Positions 54,396 through 63,473 of a stretch of 64,000 nucleotides of DNA are shown here, one piece after another. The notes under the pieces are model-generated. The model was not told the DNA's origin. It was given only the letters and a program-made list of their open reading frames with translations, and did no database searches. Every line of letters begins with the position of its first letter. Within the stretch, counting starts at the first letter, position 1. The stretch covers positions 225,686 through 289,685 of the forward strand of contig CAVVGB010000001.1 of the NCBI GenBank assembly GCA_963747715.1. The letters are read 5' to 3'. This DNA comes from CAVVGB01 sp963747715 (GTDB taxonomy: Bacteria; Actinomycetota; Thermoleophilia; Gaiellales; Gaiellaceae). Made by a program: the position numbers and the translations under genes.

Positions 54396-55339
54396 TGGCG
54401 CACGCAACCTTCAAGATCTGGCGGACGCGACCCGGGCGGCGCCGGCACGTTCCAGACGTTCCACACCGAGGTCTCCGAGGGCATGGTCGTGCTCGACGCC
54501 GTCCACCGCATCCAGGCCGAGCAGGCGCCGCGACCTGGCCGTGCGCTGGAACTGCAAGGCCGGCAAGTGCGGCTCGTGCTCGGCGGAGATCAACGGCAAG
54601 CCGCGGCTGATGTGCATGACGCGGCTGAGCACGCTCGACCTGCACGAGCCGGTCACCGTCGAGCCGATGCGGGCGTTTCCGCTCGATCAAGGATCTGGTC
54701 ACCGACGTGTCGTGGAACTTCCGCGTCAAGAAGACGATCAAGAAGTTCAAGCCGCGGCCAGCCGGACGCGCCCGACGGCACCTGGCGGATGGCGCAGACG
54801 CGACATCGATCGCGTGCAGGAGTTCCGCAAGTGCATCGAGTGCTTCCTCTGCCAGGACGTCTGCCACGTGCTGCGCGATCACGACAAGCACGAGGAGTTC
54901 ATCGGGCCGCGCTTCTTCGTCTACGCCGCGCGCGCTCGAGATGCACCCGCTCGACACCGACGACCGCGTCGCCGGACCTGAAGGACAAGCACGGCATCGG
55001 CTACTGCAACATCACCAAGTGCTGCACCAAGGTCTGCCCCGAGCACATCAACATCACCGACAACGCGATCATCCCGCTCAAGGAGCGCGTCGTCGATCGG
55101 TTCTACGATCCGGTGACGCGGCTGCTGCGGATGGTGACCGGCGGATGGCGCTGGCCCAAGAGCCGTACCGGCCAGCGCAGGAAGCCCGCACCCCGACCGT
55201 GTTGCCCGGCGCTGACGCGCCGGGGATTCTCGTCCCTCCTCATCGCACGATTCGATTTCGTGGCTCTCGACGCGGTGTGCTCCACATGGAGTCGCCGTCC
55301 GGTACGGCCACCTCGGACCCGCGCTCTCGCCGGTTCTGA
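54395..55339 (+). CDS. sdhB: Succinate dehydrogenase iron-sulfur subunit, frameshifted
   Basis: Start MAHATFKIWRT. The 2Fe-2S site is RWNCKAGKCGSCSAEINGKP and RLMCMTRL; the 4Fe-4S/3Fe-4S sites are RKCIECFLCQDVCHVLRDH and CCTKVCPEHINITDNAIIPL. Homology ends with RVVDRFYDPVTRLLRMV near 55,140. The remaining open frame to 55,339 looks unlike any SDH and may come from one more frame break that hides the true stop near 55,145. It carries electrons from SdhA to the membrane subunit. Breaks near 54,435, 54,530, 54,690, 54,765, 54,803, 54,940 and 54,975. Confidence 0.9.
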
Positions 55340-55394
55340 AACGCGGGGGCGTTGTCGCGGTCAGCGTGTCGTAAGCAGGGTTTCCGCTGGCAGG

Positions 55395-55430
55395 CCAGAG
55401 TCGAAAGCCTAGAGCCCAGAGCCAGCGGCG
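55395..55430. repeat. Short degenerate heptamer array
   Basis: Units aaagcct, agagccc, agagcca precede the esterase start by about 10 bases. It has the same AGCC core and 7-bp period as the arrays at 8,672 and 37,471. Confidence 0.55.
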
Positions 55431-55437
55431 ATGATCA

Positions 55438-56370
55438 ATGGCCCACATCGTCTTCGTCCACGGGCTCGACAACAAGCCCGAATCCGGCTACCTGCACCAG
55501 CTGTGGAAGCGGAAGCTGGGGCACGACAACGGCCTGGACCTCGACGCCAACGGCGTCTCCGGCTCGATGGTGTATTGGGCCGACGTCTTCTACCCGGAGC
55601 CCGACACCAATCTGGCCGCCTACGAGCACGCGGCCGGCGACATCGAGCTGTGTGGCGGGCCGTTGCCCCCCTGGGCGGCGGATGCCGGATCGCCCGAGGA
55701 ACTGGCCCGCATCCGGCGGCTGGCCGAGCGCTGTGGGGTTGACCTGTCGTCGTGCGAGACGGCGCTGCCGGATCCGAAGAAATCGCGGCCGTCCGGCAGG
55801 AACGGGTGCCGGTGCCGGCGTGGCTGCGCTACCGGGTGATGGCGCGACTGGTGCGCGACGCCCACCACTACTTCTTCAACCTCGAATCTGCGCCGCGCGC
55901 GGCGGCGCGCTACCGCGCCCGTGACGAGATTCGACGCCGGTTCGTCGACGCGCTGCGCGCCGCCGACCACCAGCGGCCGCTCGTCGCCGTCACCCACAGC
56001 ATGGGGACGATGATCGCCTACGACTGCCTGAAGCACGTGGCCGACTGCCCGCCGCTCGACGGGCTGATCACGGTCGGCAGCCCGCTCGGGCTCGACGAGG
56101 TGCAGGACTTCTATCCGTCCTGGTCGAAGGACGACGGCTTTCCGTCGGAACGCCTGCAGGGGCCCTGGGTGAACGTCTACGACCCGCTGGACGTCGTGGC
56201 CGGTCTGCAGCCGCGGCTGGCGCCGCGACTTCCGCCGCCGCGGCGACCCCGTGGTGGAGGACGTGCGCGAGGACAACTGGGGTACCTGGCGACACAGCAT
56301 CAGCAAGTACCTGCAGGGCCGGTCGCTGCGCGGACGCATCTCGAGCATGCTGGACCTGGACTGGCCATGA
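55438..56370 (+). CDS. Alpha/beta hydrolase, cytosolic esterase-like, frameshifted
   Basis: About 310 residues. It begins MAHIVFVHGLDNKPESGYLH, the HG oxyanion strand at the N-terminus. The nucleophile elbow is VAVTHSMGTMIAYDCLKHVA (HSMG, Ser nucleophile), and DGLITVGSPLGLDEVQDFYP follows. A late VNVYDPLDVVAG supplies a likely Asp and EDNWGTWRHSISKYLQ a likely catalytic His. No signal peptide. Breaks near 55,778 and 56,228. It resembles PGAP1/lipase-class-3-like or caspase-associated hydrolases found with TPR partners; the substrate is unknown. Its TGA overlaps the ATG of the TPR gene (ATGA). Confidence 0.78.
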
Positions 56371-56948
56371 CGGGATGGCCCGAGGCGACGGCTGCGCTGC
56401 TCGAGGCCGGCACCAGCCGCGACAAGCACGCGACCTGGCAGGCCGCGATCGATCTGCTGCCGTGGCTGTCGGACGTCCGCCATCCGGTCGAGCCGCTCGA
56501 AGCCCGCCGGCTGCTGTGGCAGGCGGCAATCCAGCACCGCTGGTTCGAGATCGCAGAGGTGCTGGCGTGCGCGATGGCCTCGCGGCTGGGGGCGCCGCCG
56601 GCGCTGAAGCGGCTGCACGCCCAGATGCTGCTGGAGCGCGGGTTCGACGACGAGGCGCTGGCCAGGCTGGACGATCTGCGGCGGGCCGCCGACCTGACCG
56701 ACTACGATCGCGGGGAAGTGCTCGGCCATCTCGGCCGGATCCACAAGGACCGGTTCGTCGCCGCGGTCCGGGCGGCGGACACGGCCGCGGAGCAGCACCT
56801 GTCGCGCGCGATTGAAGCCTATCGTGCCGGCTACGACGAGAACCCGTCGCGCGACTGGCTGGGCATCAACGCGGTGGCGCTGCTGTCGCGCGAGGAGGCC
56901 CGCGCCGTGAGGCCCGATGCCGGCGACGAGGCGAGGGGACCGAAATGA
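56367..56948 (+). CDS. TPR / TRAFs-binding-like protein, probably truncated
   Basis: An intact 193-residue frame translationally coupled to the hydrolase. Helical repeats: EATAALLEAGTSRDKHATWQ, RLLWQAAIQHRWFEIAEVLA, LKRLHAQMLLERGFDDEALA, RGEVLGHLGRIHKDRF. Near the end, AIEAYRAGYDENPSRDWLGI and NAVALLSREEA resemble the DUF4071/TRAFs-binding end, where a helical layer precedes kinase or hydrolase partners. The stop at 56,946-56,948 coincides with the change of base composition, so the natural C-terminus may be missing. Confidence 0.65.
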   Translation: MTGWPEATAALLEAGTSRDKHATWQAAIDLLPWLSDVRHPVEPLEARRLLWQAAIQHRWFEIAEVLACAMASRLGAPPALKRLHAQMLLERGFDDEALARLDDLRRAADLTDYDRGEVLGHLGRIHKDRFVAAVRAADTAAEQHLSRAIEAYRAGYDENPSRDWLGINAVALLSREEARAVRPDAGDEARGPK

Positions 56949-57030
56949 CAAATAGGACCCATACAGCCCAAGGTGGGACTGAATAGATTCGCAGCATGTT
57001 TTACTTGCTGGAGTTTCTGCGGCTTCGGCA
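56949..57030. other. Junction between the GC-rich block B and block C
   Basis: From 56,949 the sequence changes within a few bases from GC-rich, heptamer-bearing sequence to A/T-richer sequence (aaataggacccatacag, gcagcatgttttacttgctgg). The cupin frame read leftward stays open into block B with no stop of its own. I read this as an assembly or recombination joint. Confidence 0.6.
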
Positions 57031-57471
57031 TTGTCCTGGTCGAGGGGTACGAACTGATTCGTGCCCGGGCCGCGGATCTCCGGTTTTTCGCCGTCGTCAA
57101 AGAGAGCGACGGCGTTGTCGCCGGCGCGGCCGCCGATCAGTCCGGCGAGTGGGCTTCGGCGACGGTGCGTCCTTGTCTGAGCGGTTGAACGCCCAATGGA
57201 CGGTGTTCGCCGGGATGCGATGAAAGTCGCCCTGTTTGCAGAGAAACCCCTGGTCTTTGACGAAAAACCAGATCTCGCCGTCGAGCACGTAATTGATCTG
57301 CTCGGATTCGTGCTGGTGCGGTTTGGTGTGATAGCCTGGCTTGCGGGTGGCGATCATCAGACTGCACTCGTTGCCGTAGCCTTTGCGGACGATCATCGCA
57401 CCGGTGCCGGCTTCGCCGGTTTGCACTCGGTTGTATTCCGGCACCTCGCTGCTTTTAACGTGTGGGGACAT
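57030..57471 (-). CDS. Cupin-domain protein, frameshifted, 3' end not defined
   Basis: Start at 57,471 with AGGAG before the ATG (MSPHVKSSEVPEYNRVQTGE). The cupin core reads YHTKPHQHESEQINYVLDGE, with the metal-binding HxHxxxxE, then IWFFVKDQGFLCKQGDFHRI and PANTVHWAFNRSDKDA with the fourth ligand His. After breaks near 57,175 and 57,155 it continues VAEAHSPDL and IGGRAGDNAVALFDDGEKPE. No stop is found before the block junction. Small cupins of this form are dioxygenases, isomerases or ligand sensors. It is divergent from the binding-protein gene at 57,666. Confidence 0.78.
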
Positions 57472-57620
57472 AGAATCTCCTCGTGTTTTAGTAGGCGATA
57501 AGATTAGGTCGCTTATTTCGTATGACAGCCGCGAGCTTTGGTCAAGTTGTTTTCACCGCCGTGATTCTCAAGTGTTCGGATTCGGGAGCCGGCAGGTATC
57601 GCGCTGACGCCAATCTACCG

Positions 57621-57649
57621 TTGACAGCAATGGGTTTGAGAAGTAAAGG
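57621..57649 (+). promoter_or_regulatory. Possible sigma-70 promoter of the first binding-protein gene
   Basis: TTGACA (57,621-57,626), a 17-base spacer and TAAAGG (57,644-57,649) lie 17 bases before the ATG at 57,666. The -10 box matches only partly (TATAAT expected), so this is a candidate. The short remaining leader has GAGG only. Confidence 0.35.
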
Positions 57650-57665
57650 GAAGCTTGAGGTTAGA

Positions 57666-58638
57666 ATGAAATTGCGCGGTTTAGTATCGAGTCCATTATT
57701 AGTGGTTGCGCTGACGGCTGCGCCGCTCGGGGCGGAAAAATTGATGCTCGCTCACGTTGCCATCAATCCGGCGCAGGGCATGCTTTTGCTGGCGAAGGAT
57801 TCGGGATTTTTCGCCAAATATGGTTTTACGGCGGATGTGATTCTGATCCGGGGACGCCGCGCGCGGTGCAGGCGTTGGTCGCCGGTGACATCGATTACGT
57901 CGCCGCGGGCGCGCCCGCGTCTCTGCGCGCGCGGACTCAAGGCGCCGACGTGCTCGTTCTGGCGACGGTCGGCTACGTTTCGTCGCAGCGGGTGGTGGTC
58001 AGGCGGATTCGCCGTTAACCAAGATCAAGGATCTCAGGGGCAAAATGATCGGTGTCACCCAGGATGGTTCCGCCGGCGATTCATTTTTGCGCGGCGCTCA
58101 AAAAGGCGGTATTAAGGAAACGAAGTTACGATCTTGCAGATGGGCAGCACGTCCAGCGTCGCGCAGGGCTCGAATCCGGCAAATCGAAGTCGGCGTCTTG
58201 GCGATCGGCCTGCTGCTGTTTTTTCGCGGTATGGTAAAGCCGTTAAAAGGCGGCGACGCTCGAGAGACTGGGGTTTCGCGGCTTCGGATGCCCCATCTCG
58301 ACCACCGAGCGAAAGCTCAAGACGGACCTGCGGCGTCGTGATCCGGTTTATGCAGGCCTACGTCGAAGCGTCCATTATGTTAAGACCAATCGCGCGGGAC
58401 GTCGGCGCGCATCTTCACAAGTATTTGCGCGGCTGAGCGAAGAAGATATTGGCTGTGGTCCGATGAGCTGCGCGAGTATTATTAAACCGTTGCCCTATCC
58501 CGACGAAAACGGTTTGCGCGCCGAGTTGGATCTGATGAGCATCCCGGCGGGCAAATCCGCACAGCCACTTTGTCAACAACGTCCGTCTCGACGAGGTCAA
58601 GAAAAGTCCGGCTTTGTCGATAAAGTTGCAGCAAATAA
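57666..58638 (+). CDS. NitT/TauT-type substrate-binding protein 1, frameshifted
   Basis: About 320 residues. Signal peptide KLRGLVSSPLLVVALTAAPL, mature start GAEKLMLAHVAINPAQGMLL, then LLAKDSGFFAKYGFTADVIL, AVQALVAGDIDYVAAGAPAS and the hinge segment TKIKDLRGKMIGVTQDGSAG. The C-terminus is FMQAYVEA and YPDENGLRAELDLMSIPAGK. The fold is that of SsuA/TauA/THI5 proteins, which bind sulfonates, nitrate, aromatic acids or pyrimidines. Breaks near 57,851, 58,003, 58,110, 58,175, 58,250 and 58,300 include single-base losses in C or G runs. No permease or ATPase gene is in the window. Confidence 0.82.
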
Positions 58639-58655
58639 AGAAGGAGGAAGTAGTT

Positions 58656-59028
58656 ATGGCAAAGATCAAGCATATCGCGATCAAGGTGGAAGATCAGGAG
58701 AAGACCGCCGGATTTTATAAGCAGACCTTCGGCATGACCGAGGCCTGGCGTGGTCCGGTGCGCGACGACGGCAATCGCGCGATTTATCTCACCGACGGTT
58801 ATATCAACATGGCGGTGTTGCCAGCTCACGGCGGCCGCGAAGGCATCGATCACTTCGGTTTCAGGTCGAGAAGACTCGAGGAGACGCTCAAGACAGCCAC
58901 GGCACCGGCGCACAGAGGCGAGGCGGATAAGAAACCGCGCGACGGGCGTTTCGCCGAAATGGGCGTGCACGATCCGGTTGGGACAGTTGGTCGATGTGTC
59001 AGTGCATGGGTGGAAAGTCGTGAGCTGA
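58656..59028 (+). CDS. Glyoxalase/VOC-fold protein, frameshifted
   Basis: A strong AAGGAGG leads the ATG. MAKIKHIAIKVEDQEKTAGF, YKQTFGMTEAWRGPVRDDGN, RAIYLTDGYINMAVLPAHGG, IDHFGF, and an end reading AEMGVHDPVGQLVDVSVHGW after correction. Two beta-alpha-beta-beta-beta halves with metal-ligand positions (H in KHIAIKV, E/D and H near HFGF) mark the VOC superfamily. Such proteins are lyases, dioxygenases or isomerases. It sits between binding proteins 1 and 2, so it probably acts on the same compound. Breaks near 58,862, 58,875, 58,905 and 58,985. Confidence 0.83.
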
Positions 59029-59072
59029 AATTAAAAATGAAAAATTCGAAAGGCTAAAATTATACTGGAAAG

Positions 59073-60084
59073 TTGTTGGTATCGCGGGCGAAGTTTTGGG
59101 GTGTGGATTGTTGGTTTTATGGGGAGTTCGGCTGGCGTGGCATCAAGTCAATGCCGCCGAGCTCGACCAAGATTCTAATCGCCCATGGCGCGATCAGCAA
59201 TAACGTTGCGCCGATGTGGCTCGCCAGGGAGCAGGGGATTTTAGAGTACGGCCTCGAGGCGGATTGGTTTTATCATCGCCGGACGGGCGATGCAGGCGAT
59301 GTTGGCGGGTCAGGTGACAGTCGGTTTCGTCGGCGGCACGCATGTGGTTAACGCCAACATCGGCGGCGGTGATTTCTCGATGATTCTCGGGTTGGAAAAC
59401 CGGCTTGATTATTGGTTTCTCGCCCGACCGACGATTAAGAGCGGAGAAGATCTCAAGGGCAAGAAGAGTCGGCGATCGGCACACCAGCTGGGTTCGCCTC
59501 GATCGCAACCTATGTTGCCCTGGATCATCTTGGTTTGGTGCCGCGCCGCGACAATATTGTGCTGCTGGTGTCGGCGGCGTCCCGAGCGCATGGGCAGCGT
59601 TGGACGTCCGGCAGTGTCGATGCCACCGAGTCTGTCGCCCGAAATCGGCCAACAAGTGCTGGGCGATGGCTATCGCGTGTTGGTCGACCTGGGTAAAGAA
59701 AACGTGAGTTTCAATCGTCGGGACTGGTGGTCTCGCGAAGTCTGATCAAGACCAATCCACAGCTGGTCGAGAATGTCACCAAGGCGACGGTCGAAGGTGT
59801 CGCTTTCGTACACAAGCCGGCTAACAAGGAAATTGTCTTAAAAGTCTCGGTCGCAATTTGCGCTTGGGCAAGCCCGACCAGATGGAAAAGGCGTATCAGG
59901 GATTGATCGGCGGCGCTGCCGCGACGACCTTGTCCGTTCGATGGAGGGCATGAACGCGGTGATAAAGCTAATGGTGCAACATGGAATCAATCCGAAAGCT
60001 GCGCAGTTAAAAGCCGAGGAGCAATCGGATCTGAGTTACTGCAAACGATTTGAGGACAGCGGCTTCTTCAAAAGTTTGTACTGA
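59073..60084 (+). CDS. NitT/TauT-type substrate-binding protein 2, frameshifted
   Basis: The N-terminus is uncertain; a hydrophobic leader (GEVLGCGLLVLWGVRLA) precedes the mature KILIAHGAISNNVAPMWLAR. Then, across breaks near 59,240-59,285, AMQAMLAGQVTVGFVGGTHV, VNANIGGGDFSMILGLENRL, DYWFLARPTIKSGEDLKGKK, YVALDHLGLVPRRDNIVLL, SLSPEIGQQVLGDGYRVLVD. The C-terminus is AVIKLMVQHGINPKAAQLKA ending GFFKSLY at 60,084. It is a different subfamily from protein 1. Breaks are dense from 59,470 to 59,620 and near 59,735 and 59,840. Confidence 0.8.
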
Positions 60085-60108
60085 CAATTGCCGTGATCGC
60101 GTGCTTAG

Positions 60109-60476
60109 ATGAATTCGTCGTCGAGGACCGGTCGTGCCGCGCTGGCATCGGATGAATTCATCGCGGAAATTTGGCAGGAGCGGCGCCGCTACGTTAGCGA
60201 CGGCAAGATCAAACAACCTCATTCCTGGCGCGTCGCCCTGAGCGAAGCCGAGGCGATGGCCCGTTATTACGGCCTGCCACAAGCGGCGCTGCTGTTTACC
60301 ATGTGCACAGCGACGCCAATGACGAACACGGCGACATCAACGAAGGCATTCTAAAAAAATATTGCACGACTCCGGAACTCCAGGAAAAGGCCTTGGCGGC
60401 GGCGCGTTTTCGCTGGGAAAATCAAGAGACTCGCCACGACATCATCTACCGTTATTTCGTCGCGAATGAAAATTAG
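60109..60476 (+). CDS. Small protein of unknown family, frameshifted
   Basis: About 122 residues. MNSSSRTGRAALASDEFIAE, IWQERRRYVSDGKIKQPHSW, AEAMARYYGLPQAALLF, then after a break near 60,300 HVHSDANDEHGDINEGILKK and ARFRWENQETRHDIIYRYFV. The D-x-x-D-E-H-G segment and the closing helices recall the iron-containing TenA/PqqC haem-oxygenase-like fold, but the protein is too short for one, so it may be an internally deleted or chimeric copy. Its TAG overlaps the start of binding protein 3. Confidence in any function is low. Confidence 0.45.
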
Positions 60477-61471
60477 AAGATTACCTTTTCTTGTTGCTCT
60501 GTGGACGCTGATCTTCGCGACTCCGGGTATCTGCGATCCCTCCCTGCACAGCAGCTCGAAACCCTTAACGTTTCCTACGCGTCGGTGACCGGTAGCCGCA
60601 TTCCGCTCTGTTCGAGCGGTTCGGCCTGAACGTCAACTTGGTCATCATCGCCGCCGGGACGGCTGCAATCGGCGCGCTGATGGGCGGCGACGTGGAAATC
60701 CTCGGTGCGCCCGGTTCGACCACGATGGTTTCCGCGGCGAAGGGTCTGCCGTTGGCGATCATCGGTACTTTCGGGCCGGGGGCTTGGAAGCTGATCGCCC
60801 ATCCGTCCATTACTTCTGTGGCAGAGTTGCGCGGCAAGACCGTCGGCATAAGCCGGCTCGGCACCACCATCGAATTCGCCACGCGGCGCGCGCTCGTGAA
60901 GCTCGGACTCACTCCGGGAAAAGACGTGCAGATTCTCGCGACCGGTCTCAGCGAATCGAGCAAGCGGATCCTGACAATCATGCAAGGCAAGATCGATGCG
61001 ACGCTGGTCAGTCCCGACAACTTGTTTGAAGCCGAGCAGAAGAACATAAAGCTGTCGGTGCTTGCCGATTTGCGCGATTTGGGAATTTACACCAGCGCCA
61101 GCGATCTTTCCGCCAAACGCGATTTCCTCAAAAACCAGCGCCAGCGCGCGCGCAATTTCATGATGGCTTATTGCGAGGCGATTTGGTTGGCCAAGGCGAA
61201 CAAGAGCGTTGTCTTGGCAAGCTTTCGTAAACACCTGCGCGAGCAGGATCCGCACCGACTCGAAACCCTTTACCGCAATTATATTTCAGAGGGATTGCCC
61301 CTGAAGCCCTATCCGATGGAAGAAGTCATCCAAAGCGAAATGGAAAGCCTCACACCGACCGTTCCCGAGTTTCGCGGCAAGAGCGCCGTCGACTTCATCG
61401 ATAAGAGTATCCTCGCCGAGTTGGAGAGAGAAGGGTTTTTCACCAAACTCGCGGCTAAATACGGCAAATAA
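60466..61471 (+). CDS. NitT/TauT-type substrate-binding protein 3, frameshifted
   Basis: ATG at 60,466 inside the 3' end of the preceding gene. Signal peptide KIRRLPFLVALWTLIFATPG, then ETLNVSYASVTGSRIPL and, after breaks near 60,540 and 60,608, FERFGLNVNLVIIAAGTAAI, GALMGGDVEILGAPGSTTMV, SITSVAELRGKTVGISRLGT, TIEFATRRALVKLGLTPGKD, VQILATGLSESSKRILTIMQ and a long intact C-terminal half ending KLAAKYGK. The TSVAELRGKTVGISRLG hinge is typical of the group. Ligand unknown. It precedes the UbiD gene by 100 bp. Confidence 0.88.
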
Positions 61472-61573
61472 AAACCTGGGCTTACTATTATCACCGCGAC
61501 CGATTCGGTTGACGGGTCGAGTTCGATCGGATATTCGATTCAGATTCCTAAAGAAACAAGGAGCGTCTAAGCA

Positions 61574-63186
61574 ATGCCGTATTTCGATTTGCACCAGCAT
61601 CTCAAGAATCTCGAGGAGCACGGACTTTTGCGGCGTTTCGAGGGCTGATCAACAAGGACACGGAGCTGCATCCGTTGGTGCGGTGGCAGTATCGCGGTCT
61701 GTCCGAAGAGGATCGCAAGGCTTGGCTGTTTGAGAATGTGACCGACGCCAACGGCCGGCGTTACGACTATGCCCGTGGTCGTCGGTGCGTTGGCGGGCAA
61801 GCCCGAGATCTCTTATCTCGGCATGGGTTGTAATAGTGCCGAGGAGATGGACGCGCTCTGGAAGAAAGCCTTGGCGGAGCCGGTCAATCCGGTCGCCGTG
61901 ACGAAGGCGAAATGTCAGGAGGTGGTCATTCTCGGCGATGAGTTGGACACGCAAGGCAATGGGCTCGATCGGTTCCCGGTGCCGATCTCGACGCCGGGAT
62001 TCGACAATGGGCCGTACACGACTTGCTCTCACTGGATCACCGCGGATATCGATACCGGGATTCAGAACATCGGCAATTATCGTGGCGAGATCAAAGCCCG
62101 GCGGCGGGTCGGCGTGTTCCCGTCCGGCTTCGGCCAGGATATTTATCTGCACTGGCAGAAGGCGGTGGAGAAGGACCAGCATCTGCCGGCCGCGTTGGTC
62201 ATCGGCGCGCCGCCGATCGTCTCATGTTTCGGTGCAGAAAGATTCCTTACGGCGTCGACGAGATGGGCGTGGCCGGTGGCCTGGCCGGCGAAGCCCGCAA
62301 TTCCGATGGTCGAAATGCGAAACCATCGACCTATGGTACCGGCTGGACGGACGAGATCGTGATTGAGCGCCTCTCAATACGGAATACATCGAACCCGAAG
62401 GACCCTTCGGCGAGTCCCATGGCTACATGCACCCGCGGCAGCTGAATTTCCGTTCATGGACGTGACCGCGATCACGCATCGCAAGGACGCGATCTACACC
62501 TCCTGGTTGAGTCAGCTTACGCCGAGCGAGTCGTCGGTCATCCGCAAGATCGGCTATGAATGGTGAGCTCGTCGTCTGCGCGACGAGTGCCGGATCACCA
62601 GCGTGGTGCGGGTCGAAATGCACGAACCGCTCACCAACACTTACAAGCTCGTGATCATCCAGATGCGCCGCCCAACGAGGCGGAAGTGTGGCGCGCGCTG
62701 CATGCCGCCTGCTCGTTTCATCCGGGCGTCGGCAAGATCGTTGTCGCCGTCGATGAGGACATCGATCCGTCCAACGAGGCGGCGGTGTTCTGGGCGATGT
62801 GCTACCGCATGAAGCCGCACAAGGACGTCCATATCGTCCCGGTATGGAAAAGGGGCATGCTCCGCCGTTTCTCTACGAGCACGAGACCAAGGGCACCGAT
62901 GTGGTTTCTTATCACCTGCCGGCCGATGAGTCGGCGATGTTGTGCAATGCGATTCTCAAAGAACCATTTCCGCCGGTGTCGCTACCCAAGCGTGAGTACA
63001 TGGAAAATGCGCGCAAGATCTCGGAGGAGCCCGAGCTACCCAAGCTCCGTCCGCAGATGCCGTGGTTCGGCTATTCGCTCGGCCAATGGAGCGACGAGCT
63101 CGATCATGAGGCCGAGCTCGGCGGATTCAGGACGCCACTTCGAGACGGGCGAGAAACTAAAGGCGGCCCGAGTCAAAGTTAGATAA
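61574..63186 (+). CDS. UbiD-family prenyl-FMN-dependent decarboxylase, frameshifted
   Basis: About 535 residues; AAGGAGC precedes the ATG (MPYFDLHQHLKNLEEHGLLR). Family marks: HPLVRWQYRGLSEEDRKAW, MPVVVGALAGKPEISYLGMG, FPVPISTPGFDNGPYTTCSH, GNYRGEIKARRRVGVFPSGF, AALVIGAPPIVS and GVDEMGVAGGLAGEP. The catalytic pair is in YIEPEGPFGESHGYMHPRQL (EGPFGE, two Glu five apart). The C-terminus is IVVAVDEDIDPSNEAAVFWA. UbiD enzymes decarboxylate or carboxylate aromatic and unsaturated acids with prenylated FMN; no ubiX is in the window. Breaks near 61,644, 61,766, 62,225, 62,249, 62,288 and 62,320, among others, are mixed doubled bases and losses. Confidence 0.9.
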
Positions 63187-63207
63187 CGACAGTCACTCAT
63201 CATTATG

Positions 63208-63251
63208 AAAAGCCCGCGCGACGGTTCTTCCAGAGTCGTGCGGGCTTTTTT
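63208..63251 (+). terminator. Strong bidirectional rho-independent terminator
   Basis: AAAAGCCCGC (63,208-63,217) pairs with GCGGGCTTTT (63,240-63,249) and CGAC with GTCG, around one G-T wobble and a 12-base loop. Rightward it ends in six Ts, leftward in four. It lies 22 bp after the UbiD stop and closes the block C operon. Confidence 0.92.
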
Positions 63252-63473
63252 GTGATTCGAAGTTTTTACCACATGGCTGCAAATGCTTGCCACTTCCGTC
63301 TAATCTTCGGTGTGTAGGATATCGGATTGCGCCGCGCCAAATCGCGGCAAGGGATGGCAGGTTTTACAAACCGCCAGTCACGGCGGACAGGAATGTCCGC
63401 CCTCCTCGAAAAAATCAAAACACGCGAGTCCCCCTGGTGTTTTTTTGAGATCTTGCGTTCTCGGCGAGTAATC
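63252..63473. other. Intergenic spacer
   Basis: About 220 bp between convergent genes with A/T-rich runs (AAAAAATCAAAACACGCGAG, TTTTTTTGAGATC). No credible gene or promoter seen. A T-rich tract near 63,440 could serve as a weak terminator for either side. Confidence 0.5.

Noticed and set aside
59194..59655. A minus-strand gene opposite binding protein 2
   Set aside because: The plus strand encodes a recognisable periplasmic binding protein over the same bases; the antisense frame has no family features.
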